From: CF-13 sp035279665
GTDB lineage: Bacteria; Chloroflexota; Dormibacteria; CF-121
Reading direction: 5' to 3'
Length of the DNA stretch: 64,000 nucleotides
Assembly (NCBI GenBank): GCA_035279665.1
Contig: DATEHI010000087.1
Span: 1 to 64,000, forward strand
The position numbers and the translations under genes were made by a program. The notes beneath the pieces were generated by a model. The model made no database searches, was not told the origin of the DNA, and worked only from the letters and a program-made list of their open reading frames with translations. Below are positions 9,093-18,302 of this stretch, piece after piece. Each line of letters starts with the position of its first letter. Within the stretch, counting starts at the first letter, position 1.

Positions 9093-11373
9093 GCGTTTCA
9101 TGTGGCCGGGGAGGATCGCCGACGAGAAAACGATGCTCCATGTGGGCGATGACCTGGCCGGAGACGTCCAGCTCGGCCATCACGCGGTAGACACCGTCCG
9201 CATGCAGCCGGACGGCCGGCTCGGCGATCACGGCCGCCGGGTCCAGCTGATCTGGAATCGTAATCCAGTCGCGGCCCTTGAAGCGCCGTTTCGCGAACCA
9301 GCCACGAATTTCGCGCCACAGGGCCGTCTCGTGGGCGCGCTCGCGCTCGATACGCCAGCGCAGGCGCGCCCGGCCCTGACGCCTGGGGTCGTCGTTGACG
9401 CAGACAATACGCAGATGTTGCAACCGGCCCCGGGGCAGCCGGAGCAGCAGGCCATCGACGGCCGCCTCGTTCTCTGGAAGGTCGATCGTCAAGAATAACG
9501 GCGTAAACGCCTCGGTAACGGCCCGGTAGGCGCGTTTGGGCCGGCGCGCGTGGTCGACAATGGACGCCGTGATCGCCGGAAAGTTATCGACGAGCTGAAA
9601 AATCAAAACGCCGCCGCAATGCGCGAACTTCTGGCGCCGGAAGCGATCGATCGCGAAGCGCAGCAAATGCGCCTGGTACTCCTGGCTGGCTCGCACGCAC
9701 GCATCGCGGCTCGGGTGCGTCGATGGTGAGCCGATACCGCTGCGCGCCCATTCGGCGGGCTGGTAGCCGGCGTAGCGCCAGCTCTCGTCGTCATCGGCGA
9801 CCGGCCAGCCGCGATTCAAGTGGCGCCAGACCGGCGAGTTCGCGTTTGGCAAGGCCTGGGCGCCCACTTCGGAGACGAACGCTGGGCTCAAGTCGGCCAG
9901 GTCTCGCCAGTGTCCCTGGGACCAGCCCTGGCCGCAGTGCAGGTCCTGGTCGCCGGCGCCGGCGAGGACGGGCCGTGATCGGTCGAGCGTTCGTATGAGC
10001 GTGGCGGCCTCTTCGTCGACGTCGCGATTCAGTTGCTCCGTATGACGCTCGCCCAACCAGGCGAGCGAGCGGCTCCACGGTGGATCTGCATGAACCGCAT
10101 AGCAAATCACCGACGGCTTGTTGAACAGCACGTGGACCAGCTCTTCGGCCTGCGAGCTGACGGCTTCGCGAAAAAACGCCAGCGACCGGACGTCGGCCCG
10201 ATGCACGTATGAGCCAACGATTGGCATGTCTTGCCAGATCAGGAGCCCGGCCCGATCCGCGGCATCGTACAGCGCGGGGGCCTCGACGTGCGCGTTCAAT
10301 CGGAGCATGTCCATGTTGGCCTGCTGGGCCAGCTCAAGGTCGGCTTTTAAGACATCGTCAGCGGCGGCATCGAGAAAAAACTCTGAGCAATAATTGGCGC
10401 CGCGCATGAACATCGGGCGGCCATTGACGGCAAAGGTCCAGCCCTCGGCCCTCGTTTGCAGCCCGACGTCACGGATGCCGAAGGTCTCACTCAGGCTGGC
10501 GCTACGCCGTTCGTCCGCCGTGATCTCCAGCTCGGCGCGATAGAGCGCCGGCTCGCCGTGGGCCCAGGGATACCAGAGCTGCGGATCCGGCAACGCGAGC
10601 TCGACGACCAGGTCCTGGACATCGTGGCCATTGAGCCTGAAAGCGCGGCGCATCTCCAACGGCGCCGACGTGAGGTTGTTCCCGCCGATTCGTATCGCCA
10701 GTTCCCCGGTCATGATCCGGCCATCGAGGTTGCGCAGCCGGATGCGAAGCGCCAGCCGCGCGAGATCCCCCTGTTCGACGCGCGGCTCACAGTGCATCCA
10801 TTCGGCCACGACGTGGCCGACCTGCTCGAGCAGTACCGGCCGCCAGAGCCCCATCGGAACGTGCCAGACGTACTGTTCACCAAGCCGGCCCAGCTCGCGA
10901 CTGGGATAGGGCTTGGTATCTGAATCATTGAAGAGGCCCATCAGGTGGCGCTTGGCCGCCAGGTCGGTCTCCACCGGCGCCTCGATGCAGACCGCCAGCA
11001 CGTTCTCTTCGAGCAAGAACGACGAAATATCGAAGCTAAAGGGCGCGAAATAGCCGTAGTGGCTGCCCAGCAAGCGGCCATTGAGCCAGACGTTGGCAAC
11101 CAGGAACGCGCCCTCGAATCGCAGCAATGTTCGCTGGCGGTGGCGAGGCCGCGGAAAGCGCACCCGGTACCAGATCGCCTCGTTGCCGGTCGTTGCACCG
11201 TGTAGGCGCGGCACCGGCACCGGCGCCCAGGCGTCGTCGTCGAAGTCGGTGCTCGAAAAGCCGCGATCTTCGCCTTCGCCGAGCGTGGCGATGGCCATCC
11301 GCCAGCCCGCGGTAAGGTCCTGGCGGTTTAACGCCTGGGCTGGAAACAGCGAGAGGCAGTCATTCAGCGGCAT
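9025..11373 (-). CDS. Glycoside hydrolase family 2 protein with altered acid/base residue
   Basis: 782 residues. The N-terminal jelly-roll domain (GFSSTDFDDDAWAPVPVP, WYRVRFPRP, ANVWLNGRLLGSH) and the sandwich domain are typical of GH2 beta-mannosidase/galactosidase proteins. The TIM barrel starts at NGRPMFMRGANYC. The nucleophile Glu (about residue 502, FVSEVG) is kept. At the acid/base site, where most members have NE, this protein reads YAVHADPPW with Asp at about 430. Asp is used there by exo-beta-glucosaminidases of GH2, so it may be active with a changed specificity, or impaired. No signal peptide. The start lies 2 bases after the stop of galactokinase's downstream end, in the same operon. 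Confidence 0.82.
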   Translation of the reverse strand: MPLNDCLSLFPAQALNRQDLTAGWRMAIATLGEGEDRGFSSTDFDDDAWAPVPVPRLHGATTGNEAIWYRVRFPRPRHRQRTLLRFEGAFLVANVWLNGRLLGSHYGYFAPFSFDISSFLLEENVLAVCIEAPVETDLAAKRHLMGLFNDSDTKPYPSRELGRLGEQYVWHVPMGLWRPVLLEQVGHVVAEWMHCEPRVEQGDLARLALRIRLRNLDGRIMTGELAIRIGGNNLTSAPLEMRRAFRLNGHDVQDLVVELALPDPQLWYPWAHGEPALYRAELEITADERRSASLSETFGIRDVGLQTRAEGWTFAVNGRPMFMRGANYCSEFFLDAAADDVLKADLELAQQANMDMLRLNAHVEAPALYDAADRAGLLIWQDMPIVGSYVHRADVRSLAFFREAVSSQAEELVHVLFNKPSVICYAVHADPPWSRSLAWLGERHTEQLNRDVDEEAATLIRTLDRSRPVLAGAGDQDLHCGQGWSQGHWRDLADLSPAFVSEVGAQALPNANSPVWRHLNRGWPVADDDESWRYAGYQPAEWARSGIGSPSTHPSRDACVRASQEYQAHLLRFAIDRFRRQKFAHCGGVLIFQLVDNFPAITASIVDHARRPKRAYRAVTEAFTPLFLTIDLPENEAAVDGLLLRLPRGRLQHLRIVCVNDDPRRQGRARLRWRIERERAHETALWREIRGWFAKRRFKGRDWITIPDQLDPAAVIAEPAVRLHADGVYRVMAELDVSGQVIAHMEHRFLVGDPPRPHETLSAGRPGRLALRAAEALAEARP

Positions 11374-11374
11374 C

Positions 11375-12523
11375 TCAGGCCGCCCTCTCGCTCATGGCGC
11401 CGTCCACGGAACGGACGCGATAGAACTCGGGTGCCTTGTGGAATTCGTCGGCGAAGCCCTCCGCCAGGTGCTGTTGCACGTCATCGACGCCAGTCGCCTC
11501 CAGCAAGGCCAGGACGCAGCCGCCGAAGCCGCCACCCATCATCCGCGCGCCGACCACCTGCGGCATCCCGGCGGCGAGCTCCACGAGGCAGTCAAGCTCC
11601 CGGCAGCTTACCGCGAAATCGAGGCGAAGACTCTCGTGAGATGCATAGAGAAGCGGGCCGAGGCCCCGGGGCGAGCGCCGGCGGAGCGCGTCGGCGGCTT
11701 GCAGGACCCGGGCATTTTCCGTCACGACGTGTTGGGCGCGGCGCCGTTCAACGGGGTTGGCGATTCGCACCAGGTCGGCGTCCGTTGCGTCGCGCAGGCT
11801 GCGCAGCCCGAGCGCGGCGGCGGCGGCCTCGCACTCACGCCGGCGCTCGTTGTATGCCGACGAGGCCAGCTCATGCCGCACCCGGCTGTCCGCGAGGAGC
11901 CACGCATAGCGGCCGTCGGGGAGCGGCACTTGCTCGTCGCGCATCGACCGGCAATCCAGCAGGATGGCATTGCCGCCTCGCGCCTTCAGCGCCGTAAAGG
12001 GATCCATGATCCCGGTCCGCGCGCCAACGAAGCCGTTCTCGGCGGCCTGGCAGAGCTCGGCGGTCTCCAGCGCCGTCATTTCGATCCCGCGGGCAGCCAG
12101 CATGGCGACAGCGAACGCAACCTCGAGGGCGCCCGATGAGCTCAGCCCGGAGCCGACGGGCAGGTCCGATGCCACGAATGCATCGAACCCCGGTCCGGGG
12201 TCATGGCGCTGGTCGATTTCGCGCGCCACGCCAATGAGATAGTCCGCCCAGGTCCCCAGCCGGCGGGTGGGCAGCCCTGCGATATCGACCGGCGCTTGGT
12301 ATCGATCGCTCCGCAGGGCGACGCGCGCGTCGCGCCGCAAGCGAAGCGCAACGGCGGTGTGCCGATCGATCGCGGCCGGCAGCACGAAGCCTTCGTTGTA
12401 GTCTGTGTGCTCGCCGATGATGTTCATGCGACCTGGAGCGACCGCGACGGCGCCCGGCGCGTAACCGAAGGCCTGGCGAAATCCGCTGCGGGCTGCTTGA
12501 TCCAGCTGATGTGGCGCACTCAA
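11375..12523 (-). CDS. galK: Galactokinase
   Basis: 382 residues, normal for the family. All GHMP-kinase landmarks are present: the galactokinase signature GRMNIIGEHTDYNEGFVLP near residue 31, the ATP loop PVGSGLSSSGALEVA, GIMDPF, and the C-terminal GARMMGGGFGGCVLALL. It phosphorylates galactose at C1. The upstream LOG-like gene overlaps it by 4 bases and the GH2 gene follows after 1 base, so the three form one operon. Together with the GH1 gene this supports release and entry of galactose into the Leloir pathway; epimerase and uridylyltransferase are not in the window. Confidence 0.93.
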   Translation of the reverse strand: MSAPHQLDQAARSGFRQAFGYAPGAVAVAPGRMNIIGEHTDYNEGFVLPAAIDRHTAVALRLRRDARVALRSDRYQAPVDIAGLPTRRLGTWADYLIGVAREIDQRHDPGPGFDAFVASDLPVGSGLSSSGALEVAFAVAMLAARGIEMTALETAELCQAAENGFVGARTGIMDPFTALKARGGNAILLDCRSMRDEQVPLPDGRYAWLLADSRVRHELASSAYNERRRECEAAAAALGLRSLRDATDADLVRIANPVERRRAQHVVTENARVLQAADALRRRSPRGLGPLLYASHESLRLDFAVSCRELDCLVELAAGMPQVVGARMMGGGFGGCVLALLEATGVDDVQQHLAEGFADEFHKAPEFYRVRSVDGAMSERAA

Positions 12524-13008
12524 GACGCGTTACCCATCTGGATAAAAAGCCAGTTCAGCGCTTCGGTCACATTCGCGGCAACGGGCAGCTCCGGCTCGGT
12601 GCGGCCGTCGCGATCGAAGCGCCAGGTCTTGATGCCGATCGCCGGCCGCCGATTGCGCAGGGCGAGGGTAACCTCGGACAGTGTGCCCAGACCGCCACCG
12701 AGGGCGACGACGCCATCGGCCGTTCGGGCCAGGATCGCGTTGCGGCCCTGCCCGAGCCCGGTCGCCACGGCAATGTCGATGTACGCGTTCGCGTCGTCCG
12801 GATCTTCGCCTGGCAACAGGCCGATGGTCAGCCCGCCGGCCCCCTGGGCGCCGCGAGCCGCGTGTTCCATCACGCCGGTCAGGCCGCCGCAGATCAGGAC
12901 CGCATGACGTTGCGCAATGCCGCGGCCCAACTCGAAGGCCAGATCGGCGAGTGACGTCTGGGGGTCTGATTCACCGCAGACCGCGACCAAGCGCCGTCGA
13001 GGACTCAA
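12520..13008 (-). CDS. LOG-like (TIGR00725-type) nucleotide-binding protein
   Basis: 162 residues with the Rossmann-like fold of lysine-decarboxylase-like/LOG proteins: LVAVCGESDP at the N-terminus, ICGGLTGVMEHAARGAQ, TIGLLPG, and ALGGGLGTLSE in place of PGGxGTxxE. LOG proteins of the cytokinin-activating type are phosphoribohydrolases, but this short branch (about 160 residues) is uncharacterised. The Pro-to-Leu change at the PGG motif argues against assigning that activity. It overlaps the galactokinase start by 4 bases. Confidence 0.75.
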   Translation of the reverse strand: MSPRRRLVAVCGESDPQTSLADLAFELGRGIAQRHAVLICGGLTGVMEHAARGAQGAGGLTIGLLPGEDPDDANAYIDIAVATGLGQGRNAILARTADGVVALGGGLGTLSEVTLALRNRRPAIGIKTWRFDRDGRTEPELPVAANVTEALNWLFIQMGNAS

Positions 13009-13026
13009 CGACTACGAACTATAACG

Positions 13027-14118
13027 CTAGATTGTCCGTAGCGGAATAACGCTCGCCTGCTTGAAGTTTCGGATGCTGACCTGGGCCGCCAGGTGCGACG
13101 CCACGTCGCGATACACCGCGGCCAGTGGCGAATCCGGCTCATGCACCATCAGCGGGACACCCGGGCCGCCGCCCTCACGGATGCGCCGATCCAGTGGGAT
13201 CTCGCCAAGGAACGGGATCGTCATGCGCTCGGCGAGGGCCCTGGCACCGCCGTGGCCGAAGATATCTTCGCGCTGACCGCAATGCGGGCACACAAAGTAG
13301 CTCATGTTCTCGACCAACCCCAGGTTGGGGACTTTCAGCGTGTTGAACATCTGGATGGCGCGGCCCACGTCGGCCGTGGACACGTCCTGCGGGGTCGAGA
13401 CGACGACGGCCCCCGTCATGGGGATGCTCTGCGACATCGTGAGCTGCACGTCGCCCGTCCCGGGCGGCAGGTCGACCACGAGATAGTCCAACTCGCCCCA
13501 GTTGACGTCGAACAAGAATTGCCGCACCGCGCCCGAGAGCATCGGTCCGCGCCAGATGGCCGGCTTATCGGCCTCGATAAAGAATGCAATCGAGATTATC
13601 TTCAGGCCGTAGCGCTGGATGGGGACGATCTTCTCGTTCTCGGCGTAGGGCTTCTCGTGTTCGGCGCCCAGAAGAATCGGCACGTTAGGCCCGTAGACAT
13701 CGGCGTCGAGCACGCCCACCCGCGCCCCAAGCTGTGACAGGGCCAGCGCAATGTTCACAGCGCAGGTCGACTTGCCGACGCCACCCTTCCCGGCGCCCAC
13801 AGAAATGATATTTCTGACGCCCTGGACCTGCTGCTTCTGCGGCACGCCGCCGGTGCGGGAGACCTGCGCGTCCCACTTGATCTGCGACCTCGGTGAGCCG
13901 GGAAGCGTCGCCAGCGCGGCGTCGATGTCGTCGTGAATCTTGTTCTTGAGCGGGCAGGCCGGCGTCGTCAGCACGACCCGCATGCCGATCGTCTCCGCGT
14001 CGACCACCGCTACGTCCTGGATCATCTTGAGCTCCATCATGGGGCGGTGAAGCTCAGGATCCTGCACCGTCGACAGGGCCTTGAGAACGACCTCTTCCGA
14101 GAGGTGCGTGACAGCCAT
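13027..14118 (-). CDS. apbC: ApbC/Mrp-type Fe-S cluster carrier ATPase
   Basis: 363 residues. An N-terminal MIP18/DUF59 domain (ALSTVQDPELHRPMMELKMI, residues 13-32) is joined to a deviant Walker A P-loop ATPase (VGAGKGGVGKST at about 127). The C-terminal MSYFVCPHCG gives the CxxC that binds a bridging 4Fe-4S cluster in dimers. It should bind and hand over Fe-S clusters to apoproteins in the cytosol. Next to it, 10 bases away, is the membrane methyltransferase-like gene; no suf/isc genes are seen. Confidence 0.93.
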   Translation of the reverse strand: MAVTHLSEEVVLKALSTVQDPELHRPMMELKMIQDVAVVDAETIGMRVVLTTPACPLKNKIHDDIDAALATLPGSPRSQIKWDAQVSRTGGVPQKQQVQGVRNIISVGAGKGGVGKSTCAVNIALALSQLGARVGVLDADVYGPNVPILLGAEHEKPYAENEKIVPIQRYGLKIISIAFFIEADKPAIWRGPMLSGAVRQFLFDVNWGELDYLVVDLPPGTGDVQLTMSQSIPMTGAVVVSTPQDVSTADVGRAIQMFNTLKVPNLGLVENMSYFVCPHCGQREDIFGHGGARALAERMTIPFLGEIPLDRRIREGGGPGVPLMVHEPDSPLAAVYRDVASHLAAQVSIRNFKQASVIPLRTI

Positions 14119-14128
14119 CAGGGCAAGT

Positions 14129-15709
14129 TTACCGCGAGCTTCGGATGTAGCTCAGGATGATGTCGTCGATCAGACGCTCCACCGGCGCCAGGTCGTCGGT
14201 GAAGACGATGCCGTTGGGGCCAACCCGCCGAACGCCGCCGCTCTGGAGCGCCTCGGCCACGATCGGCTGGAGCTTGGGATTCGTTTCGGCGCTGGCCCGC
14301 GCGATGAACTGATCGACGGTCGCCGGGCTGGCGGTTGCGTAGATCATGCTGTTCGTGAATCGTCCGTTCGAGTCGATCACGAACACGTTGGGAAAGACCG
14401 CGTTCAGTGTGCCGCTCAGGGCATCCACGAGGCGATTGTCGGTGGGCGTCCGGCCGACGTTGATCGCCAGCACACCGCCGGGCGCCAGGTGCGCCTTCGC
14501 ACTCTTGAAGAACTCGCGCGTCGTCAAGTAAAACGGAATGTACGGCTGGCGATAGGCATCGACCAGGATGACATCGTACCGACCAGCCTGGGTCGCCATC
14601 CAGTAGCGGCCGTCGGCGACGGTGACATGCAAATTCGGCTCGGTCATGTCGAAGTAGCGGCGGCCGACGTCGACGATCTTCGGGTCGATCTCGACACCGT
14701 CGATTGGCATCGGACCGTCGATCGCCGTGAACTGACGGGCGACCGTGCCGCCCGCAAGCCCAACCAGCGCCACCCGGCCCGGCGGGCGGCCCGAGCCGAA
14801 ATAGGGCGCCAGCAGGGCGTCGTCCCAGTAGCCATGCGTGTAGAGGCTGCTGGGATCGTAAATCGAGTGCACGGCGGTGCCCTCGTCCAGCAGCAGCTGC
14901 GTCTCTGTGCCAGAACGAACGACCTGGATGTAGTTGTAGGCCGACTCGGTTTCATAGACGCGGACCCCATAGGCCGCGCCCCGGATCGCGCCACCGGACA
15001 GCAGCGCCATGGCCACGATCGCCACGGGGATCAGCAAATACAGGCGTCGCCGGCCTGGCTCGTAGAGCCCGGCGGTCGAGATGGCACCCAACAAAAACGC
15101 CAGCACGAAAATCGTCGGACGTGTCCCGTAGGTCGGGATCAGCCAGAACACCGGCAGGAACGTCCCGAGGATGCTGCCGAGCGTCGACAGGGCGTAGACG
15201 GCGCCCGCCGCATTGCCAGCCGTCTCCAGCCGCCGAATCCGAAGCCGGATCACGAAGGGCGACACCATGCCGAGCAAGATCACCGGCGCGGCGAACAGCA
15301 CGATCACGGAGATCAGCGAGCCGAGCACTAACCCGACGGACACCTGCGCGAAGCCACTCTGCGCGATCGACAGGATCGGCCGCGAGACGAGCGGGATGGC
15401 GGCCGTCAGCAGAGCCGCTCCGCCGGTTAACTGAAACAGCAGCCGAGCGTCCGGACGGCGGTCGGCCAGCCGGCCGCCGGCGTAATAGCCAATGGTCAGA
15501 TAAATCAGGATCAGCCCGATCAGGGTGCCCCATATGAACAGCGACTGTCCGAAAAATGGGGCCAGCAGCCGCGCGGCGGAGAACTCGATGCCCAGGCTCG
15601 CCAGCCCGCCGGTGAACGCCAGCGGCAGCAACAAACGATGCCGTTGGCCCTCGGCAGGCGATGGGAGTCGTGGCACCGGGGCCAACGCGGAATTGATCTC
15701 GGGGCGCAC
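14129..15709 (-). CDS. Membrane-fused spermidine-synthase-like protein
   Basis: 526 residues. The first 235 contain seven or eight hydrophobic helices (GIEFSAARLLAPFFGQSLFI, then GTLIGLILIYLTIGYYAGG-type repeats). The C-terminal half is a spermidine-synthase-like Rossmann domain: VALVGLAGGTVARQF, IDGVEIDPKIVDVGRRYF, and YDVILVDAYRQPYIPFYLTT. This MFS-like plus SpeE-like fusion is common in high-GC soil bacteria, but its reaction is not known. The segment after VDAY lacks the second Asp of the usual polyamine-synthase DxxD pair, so true spermidine synthesis is doubtful. Confidence 0.8.
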   Translation of the reverse strand: MRPEINSALAPVPRLPSPAEGQRHRLLLPLAFTGGLASLGIEFSAARLLAPFFGQSLFIWGTLIGLILIYLTIGYYAGGRLADRRPDARLLFQLTGGAALLTAAIPLVSRPILSIAQSGFAQVSVGLVLGSLISVIVLFAAPVILLGMVSPFVIRLRIRRLETAGNAAGAVYALSTLGSILGTFLPVFWLIPTYGTRPTIFVLAFLLGAISTAGLYEPGRRRLYLLIPVAIVAMALLSGGAIRGAAYGVRVYETESAYNYIQVVRSGTETQLLLDEGTAVHSIYDPSSLYTHGYWDDALLAPYFGSGRPPGRVALVGLAGGTVARQFTAIDGPMPIDGVEIDPKIVDVGRRYFDMTEPNLHVTVADGRYWMATQAGRYDVILVDAYRQPYIPFYLTTREFFKSAKAHLAPGGVLAINVGRTPTDNRLVDALSGTLNAVFPNVFVIDSNGRFTNSMIYATASPATVDQFIARASAETNPKLQPIVAEALQSGGVRRVGPNGIVFTDDLAPVERLIDDIILSYIRSSR

Positions 15710-15771
15710 CGTCCGTCTCAGGATACGCGGCGACGCCGCGACACCTGGCAGCCCGCCACCCGTTGCCCGAT

Positions 15772-16113
15772 CTACTTGGCGGCGACCGTGCTCAGCAGTG
15801 GGCCAGCGTAATCGTGTCGCCAGATCAGGATGGCGAGATCCTGCCCGTCGGGCTCGAGCGCAACCGCCTGCTCGTACACATAGAAATAGACGTTCTCGAA
15901 GGTCCAGCTACCGAGCTGGCGTTCCCGGAAGCCGGCCTGCAGGCGGCGATCCTGCTCACCAGCCGAGAACAGACCGGTGGCGGACTCGTAGATCGCCTTC
16001 AGGATCCGAAGCTGGGCTTCGAGTTCCTCGATGATGACGACCGAACCGCGCTCGAACTTGAGCTTGGCGATCCGGCGGCGCAGATCGTTGATCTCGAGCA
16101 TGTATTCGTCCAT
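15772..16113 (-). CDS. Small conserved-looking protein of unknown function, coiled-coil N-terminus
   Basis: 113 residues. The first 45 are a charged heptad-like helix (INDLRRRIAKLKFERGSVVI, EELEAQLRILKAIYES). The rest is mixed alpha/beta with aromatic WTFENVYFYVYEQ and ends in ILIWRHDYAGPLL. No catalytic motif or membrane segment is visible and no family is recognised. It lies alone between the membrane methyltransferase-like gene and hppA, on the same strand as both. Codon use and the absence of a competing frame support it as a real gene. Confidence 0.6.
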   Translation of the reverse strand: MDEYMLEINDLRRRIAKLKFERGSVVIIEELEAQLRILKAIYESATGLFSAGEQDRRLQAGFRERQLGSWTFENVYFYVYEQAVALEPDGQDLAILIWRHDYAGPLLSTVAAK

Positions 16114-16179
16114 GGGTCAAGTGTATTCAAGAACCGTTGCGAGCAACAGGCCAAGAAGGCGCGTAACGGGCGCAGCGGC

Positions 16180-18195
16180 CTAGTGAAGCAGCGAGTGGGC
16201 GGCGACCATGGGCGCGATCAAGATCGCGATGATATTCACCACTTTGATCATGGGGTTGATCGCCGGCCCGGCCGTGTCTTTGTTGGGATCGCCTACGGTA
16301 TCGCCGGTAACGGCGGCGGCATGGGTCTCCGTGCCTTTGCCGCCGTAGTGGCCGTCCTCGATGTACTTCTTGGCGTTATCCCAGGCACCGCCACCCGACG
16401 TCATCTGGATCGCCAGGAAGATGCCAGTCACGATCGACCCAATGAGCATGCCGCCCAGCGCCTTCGGTCCGAGGCTGAAGCCCACCAGCAGGGGTGCGGC
16501 GACCGGGATCAGCCCGGGGATGATCATTTCTCGTTGGGCCGCCCGCGTGACGAGATCGACGGCGCGCCCGTACTCGGGCTGGGCGGTGCCTTCCATCAGG
16601 CCCTTGATCTCGCGGAACTGCCGGCGAACTTCGACAACCACCTGGCCGGCGGCGCGACCGACCGCCAGCATGCTCAACGAGCCGAAGAGAAACGGCAGAA
16701 TGCCGCCGAAAAAGAGCCCGACGATCACCAGTGGGTCCGTCAGGTCGAACGCCAGATGCGCGCCGCGCCCGACTTCTTGCGTGTAGGACGAGAAGAGCAC
16801 CAACGCGGCGAGCCCGGCGGAGCCGATGGCATAGCCCTTGGTGACGGCTTTCGTTGTATTGCCCACGGCATCGAGCGGGTCGGTGATATTCCGGACCGAC
16901 TCCGGCAGGTTCGCCATTTCCGCGATGCCGCCGGCGTTGTCCGTGATGGGGCCATAGGCATCGATGGCCACGATGATGCCGGTCATCGACAGCATCGACA
17001 TGGCTGCGATAGCAATGCCGTACAGGCCGAAGTCACCGGCCGACGGCTGCTGATTGAGATAGAAGGACACGAGAATGCCCGTGCCGATCACCAGGACCGG
17101 CAGTGCCGTGCTGATCATGCCGATCGCTTGGCCCGCAATGATATTCGTCGCAGCGCCGGTCGTTGAGGCGCGCGCAATCAGCCGCACCGGTGGATAGTCG
17201 GCGCTGGTGAAGAACTCGGTGATACCCACCAGCGCGAGGGTCACCACGACGCCAACCACCGCCGCCCAAAACAGGTTGATATCCAGGCCGATCAGCAGCG
17301 TCACAGCCAGAAATCCCGCCAGCGCTAGGACGGCGCTGACGCCCAGACCTCGATAAAGAGCGCCCATGATCCATGTGCTGCGTCCGAGGCGCACGAACAG
17401 CGTGCCGATCACCGTCGCGATGATCGAAAGAGCGCCCAAGATCAGTGGATAGAGCACGTACTGGACTTTTCCAGGGAACAAGAGGCTGCCGAGCAGCATG
17501 GCGGCAATCGCGGTCACGGCATAGGTCTCGAACAGATCGGCCGCCATGCCGGCGCAGTCACCCACGTTGTCGCCGACGTTGTCCGCGATCACCGCCGGAT
17601 TGCGCGGATCATCTTCGGGAATGCCGGCTTCGACTTTGCCGACCAGGTCGGCGCCGACGTCGGCCGCCTTGGTGAAGATGCCGCCACCGAGGCGGGCGAA
17701 GACACTGATCAGGCTGGCCCCGAACGCGAGGCCGACCAGCGACTGGGGTTTCTGAAAGACCCAATAGGAGACCGCCACGCCCAGCAATCCAAGTCCGACG
17801 ACGAACAGGCCTGTCACCGCGCCGCCGCGGAATGCGAGTTGGAGCGCCGCGTCGAGCCCGCGAGTGGCCGCCTGTGCGGTTCGCACGTTCGCCCGCACGG
17901 AGACGTTCATCCCCACGTAGCCGGCGAGCGCCGAGCAACCAGCGCCCACAACATAGAGCACCCCGGTCTCCCAGTTGATGGCAAAGGTGAGCACCAGCGC
18001 CAGCACGATGCCGATGACCGCGATCGTGGCGTACTGCCGGTTCAGGTAGGCGGCCGCGCCCTCCTGGATGGCGCGCGCGATGCGTCCCATCGTCTCGTTT
18101 CCCGCGTTGGATGCCAGCACCCAGCGCGTCAGCAGCCCGCCGTATGCCAGTGCAATCAATGCCGCGACGCTAACGAGAGCCAGGACAGCCGTCAC
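16180..18195 (-). CDS. hppA: Membrane-bound H+-translocating pyrophosphatase (K+-independent type)
   Basis: 671 residues, about 16 membrane helices. The pyrophosphate-binding core is intact: GGGIFTKAADVGADLVGKVE, then PEDDPRNPAVIADNVGDNVG, and the C-terminal GDTVGDPNKDTAGPAINPMI. It couples PPi hydrolysis to cation export across the cytoplasmic membrane. The diagnostic site reads GNTTKAVTKG (codons around 16840-16870). Lys here, instead of Ala, marks enzymes that do not need K+, which are typically H+ pumps. The gene is single-cistron, with about 107 bases upstream. Confidence 0.95.
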   Translation of the reverse strand: MTAVLALVSVAALIALAYGGLLTRWVLASNAGNETMGRIARAIQEGAAAYLNRQYATIAVIGIVLALVLTFAINWETGVLYVVGAGCSALAGYVGMNVSVRANVRTAQAATRGLDAALQLAFRGGAVTGLFVVGLGLLGVAVSYWVFQKPQSLVGLAFGASLISVFARLGGGIFTKAADVGADLVGKVEAGIPEDDPRNPAVIADNVGDNVGDCAGMAADLFETYAVTAIAAMLLGSLLFPGKVQYVLYPLILGALSIIATVIGTLFVRLGRSTWIMGALYRGLGVSAVLALAGFLAVTLLIGLDINLFWAAVVGVVVTLALVGITEFFTSADYPPVRLIARASTTGAATNIIAGQAIGMISTALPVLVIGTGILVSFYLNQQPSAGDFGLYGIAIAAMSMLSMTGIIVAIDAYGPITDNAGGIAEMANLPESVRNITDPLDAVGNTTKAVTKGYAIGSAGLAALVLFSSYTQEVGRGAHLAFDLTDPLVIVGLFFGGILPFLFGSLSMLAVGRAAGQVVVEVRRQFREIKGLMEGTAQPEYGRAVDLVTRAAQREMIIPGLIPVAAPLLVGFSLGPKALGGMLIGSIVTGIFLAIQMTSGGGAWDNAKKYIEDGHYGGKGTETHAAAVTGDTVGDPNKDTAGPAINPMIKVVNIIAILIAPMVAAHSLLH

Positions 18196-18302
18196 TGTCG
18201 AGTCATTGATGGTTATTGCAGCCGCGACGAACAGGTTCAGCGCCTCCCTACCTTAGTGTCGGCGTCCCAAAAAAGGCCCGCCGTATTGTACCGTCCGAAC
18301 GA

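Noticed and set aside
14081..15331. Long + strand open frame opposite the membrane spermidine-synthase-like gene
   Set aside because: It is Arg/Asp/Gln-rich with no domain, and lies antisense to a gene with clear motifs; it is a GC-driven shadow.
15763..17166. Long + strand open frame opposite hppA
   Set aside because: Antisense to the conserved pyrophosphatase; composition typical of a shadow frame.
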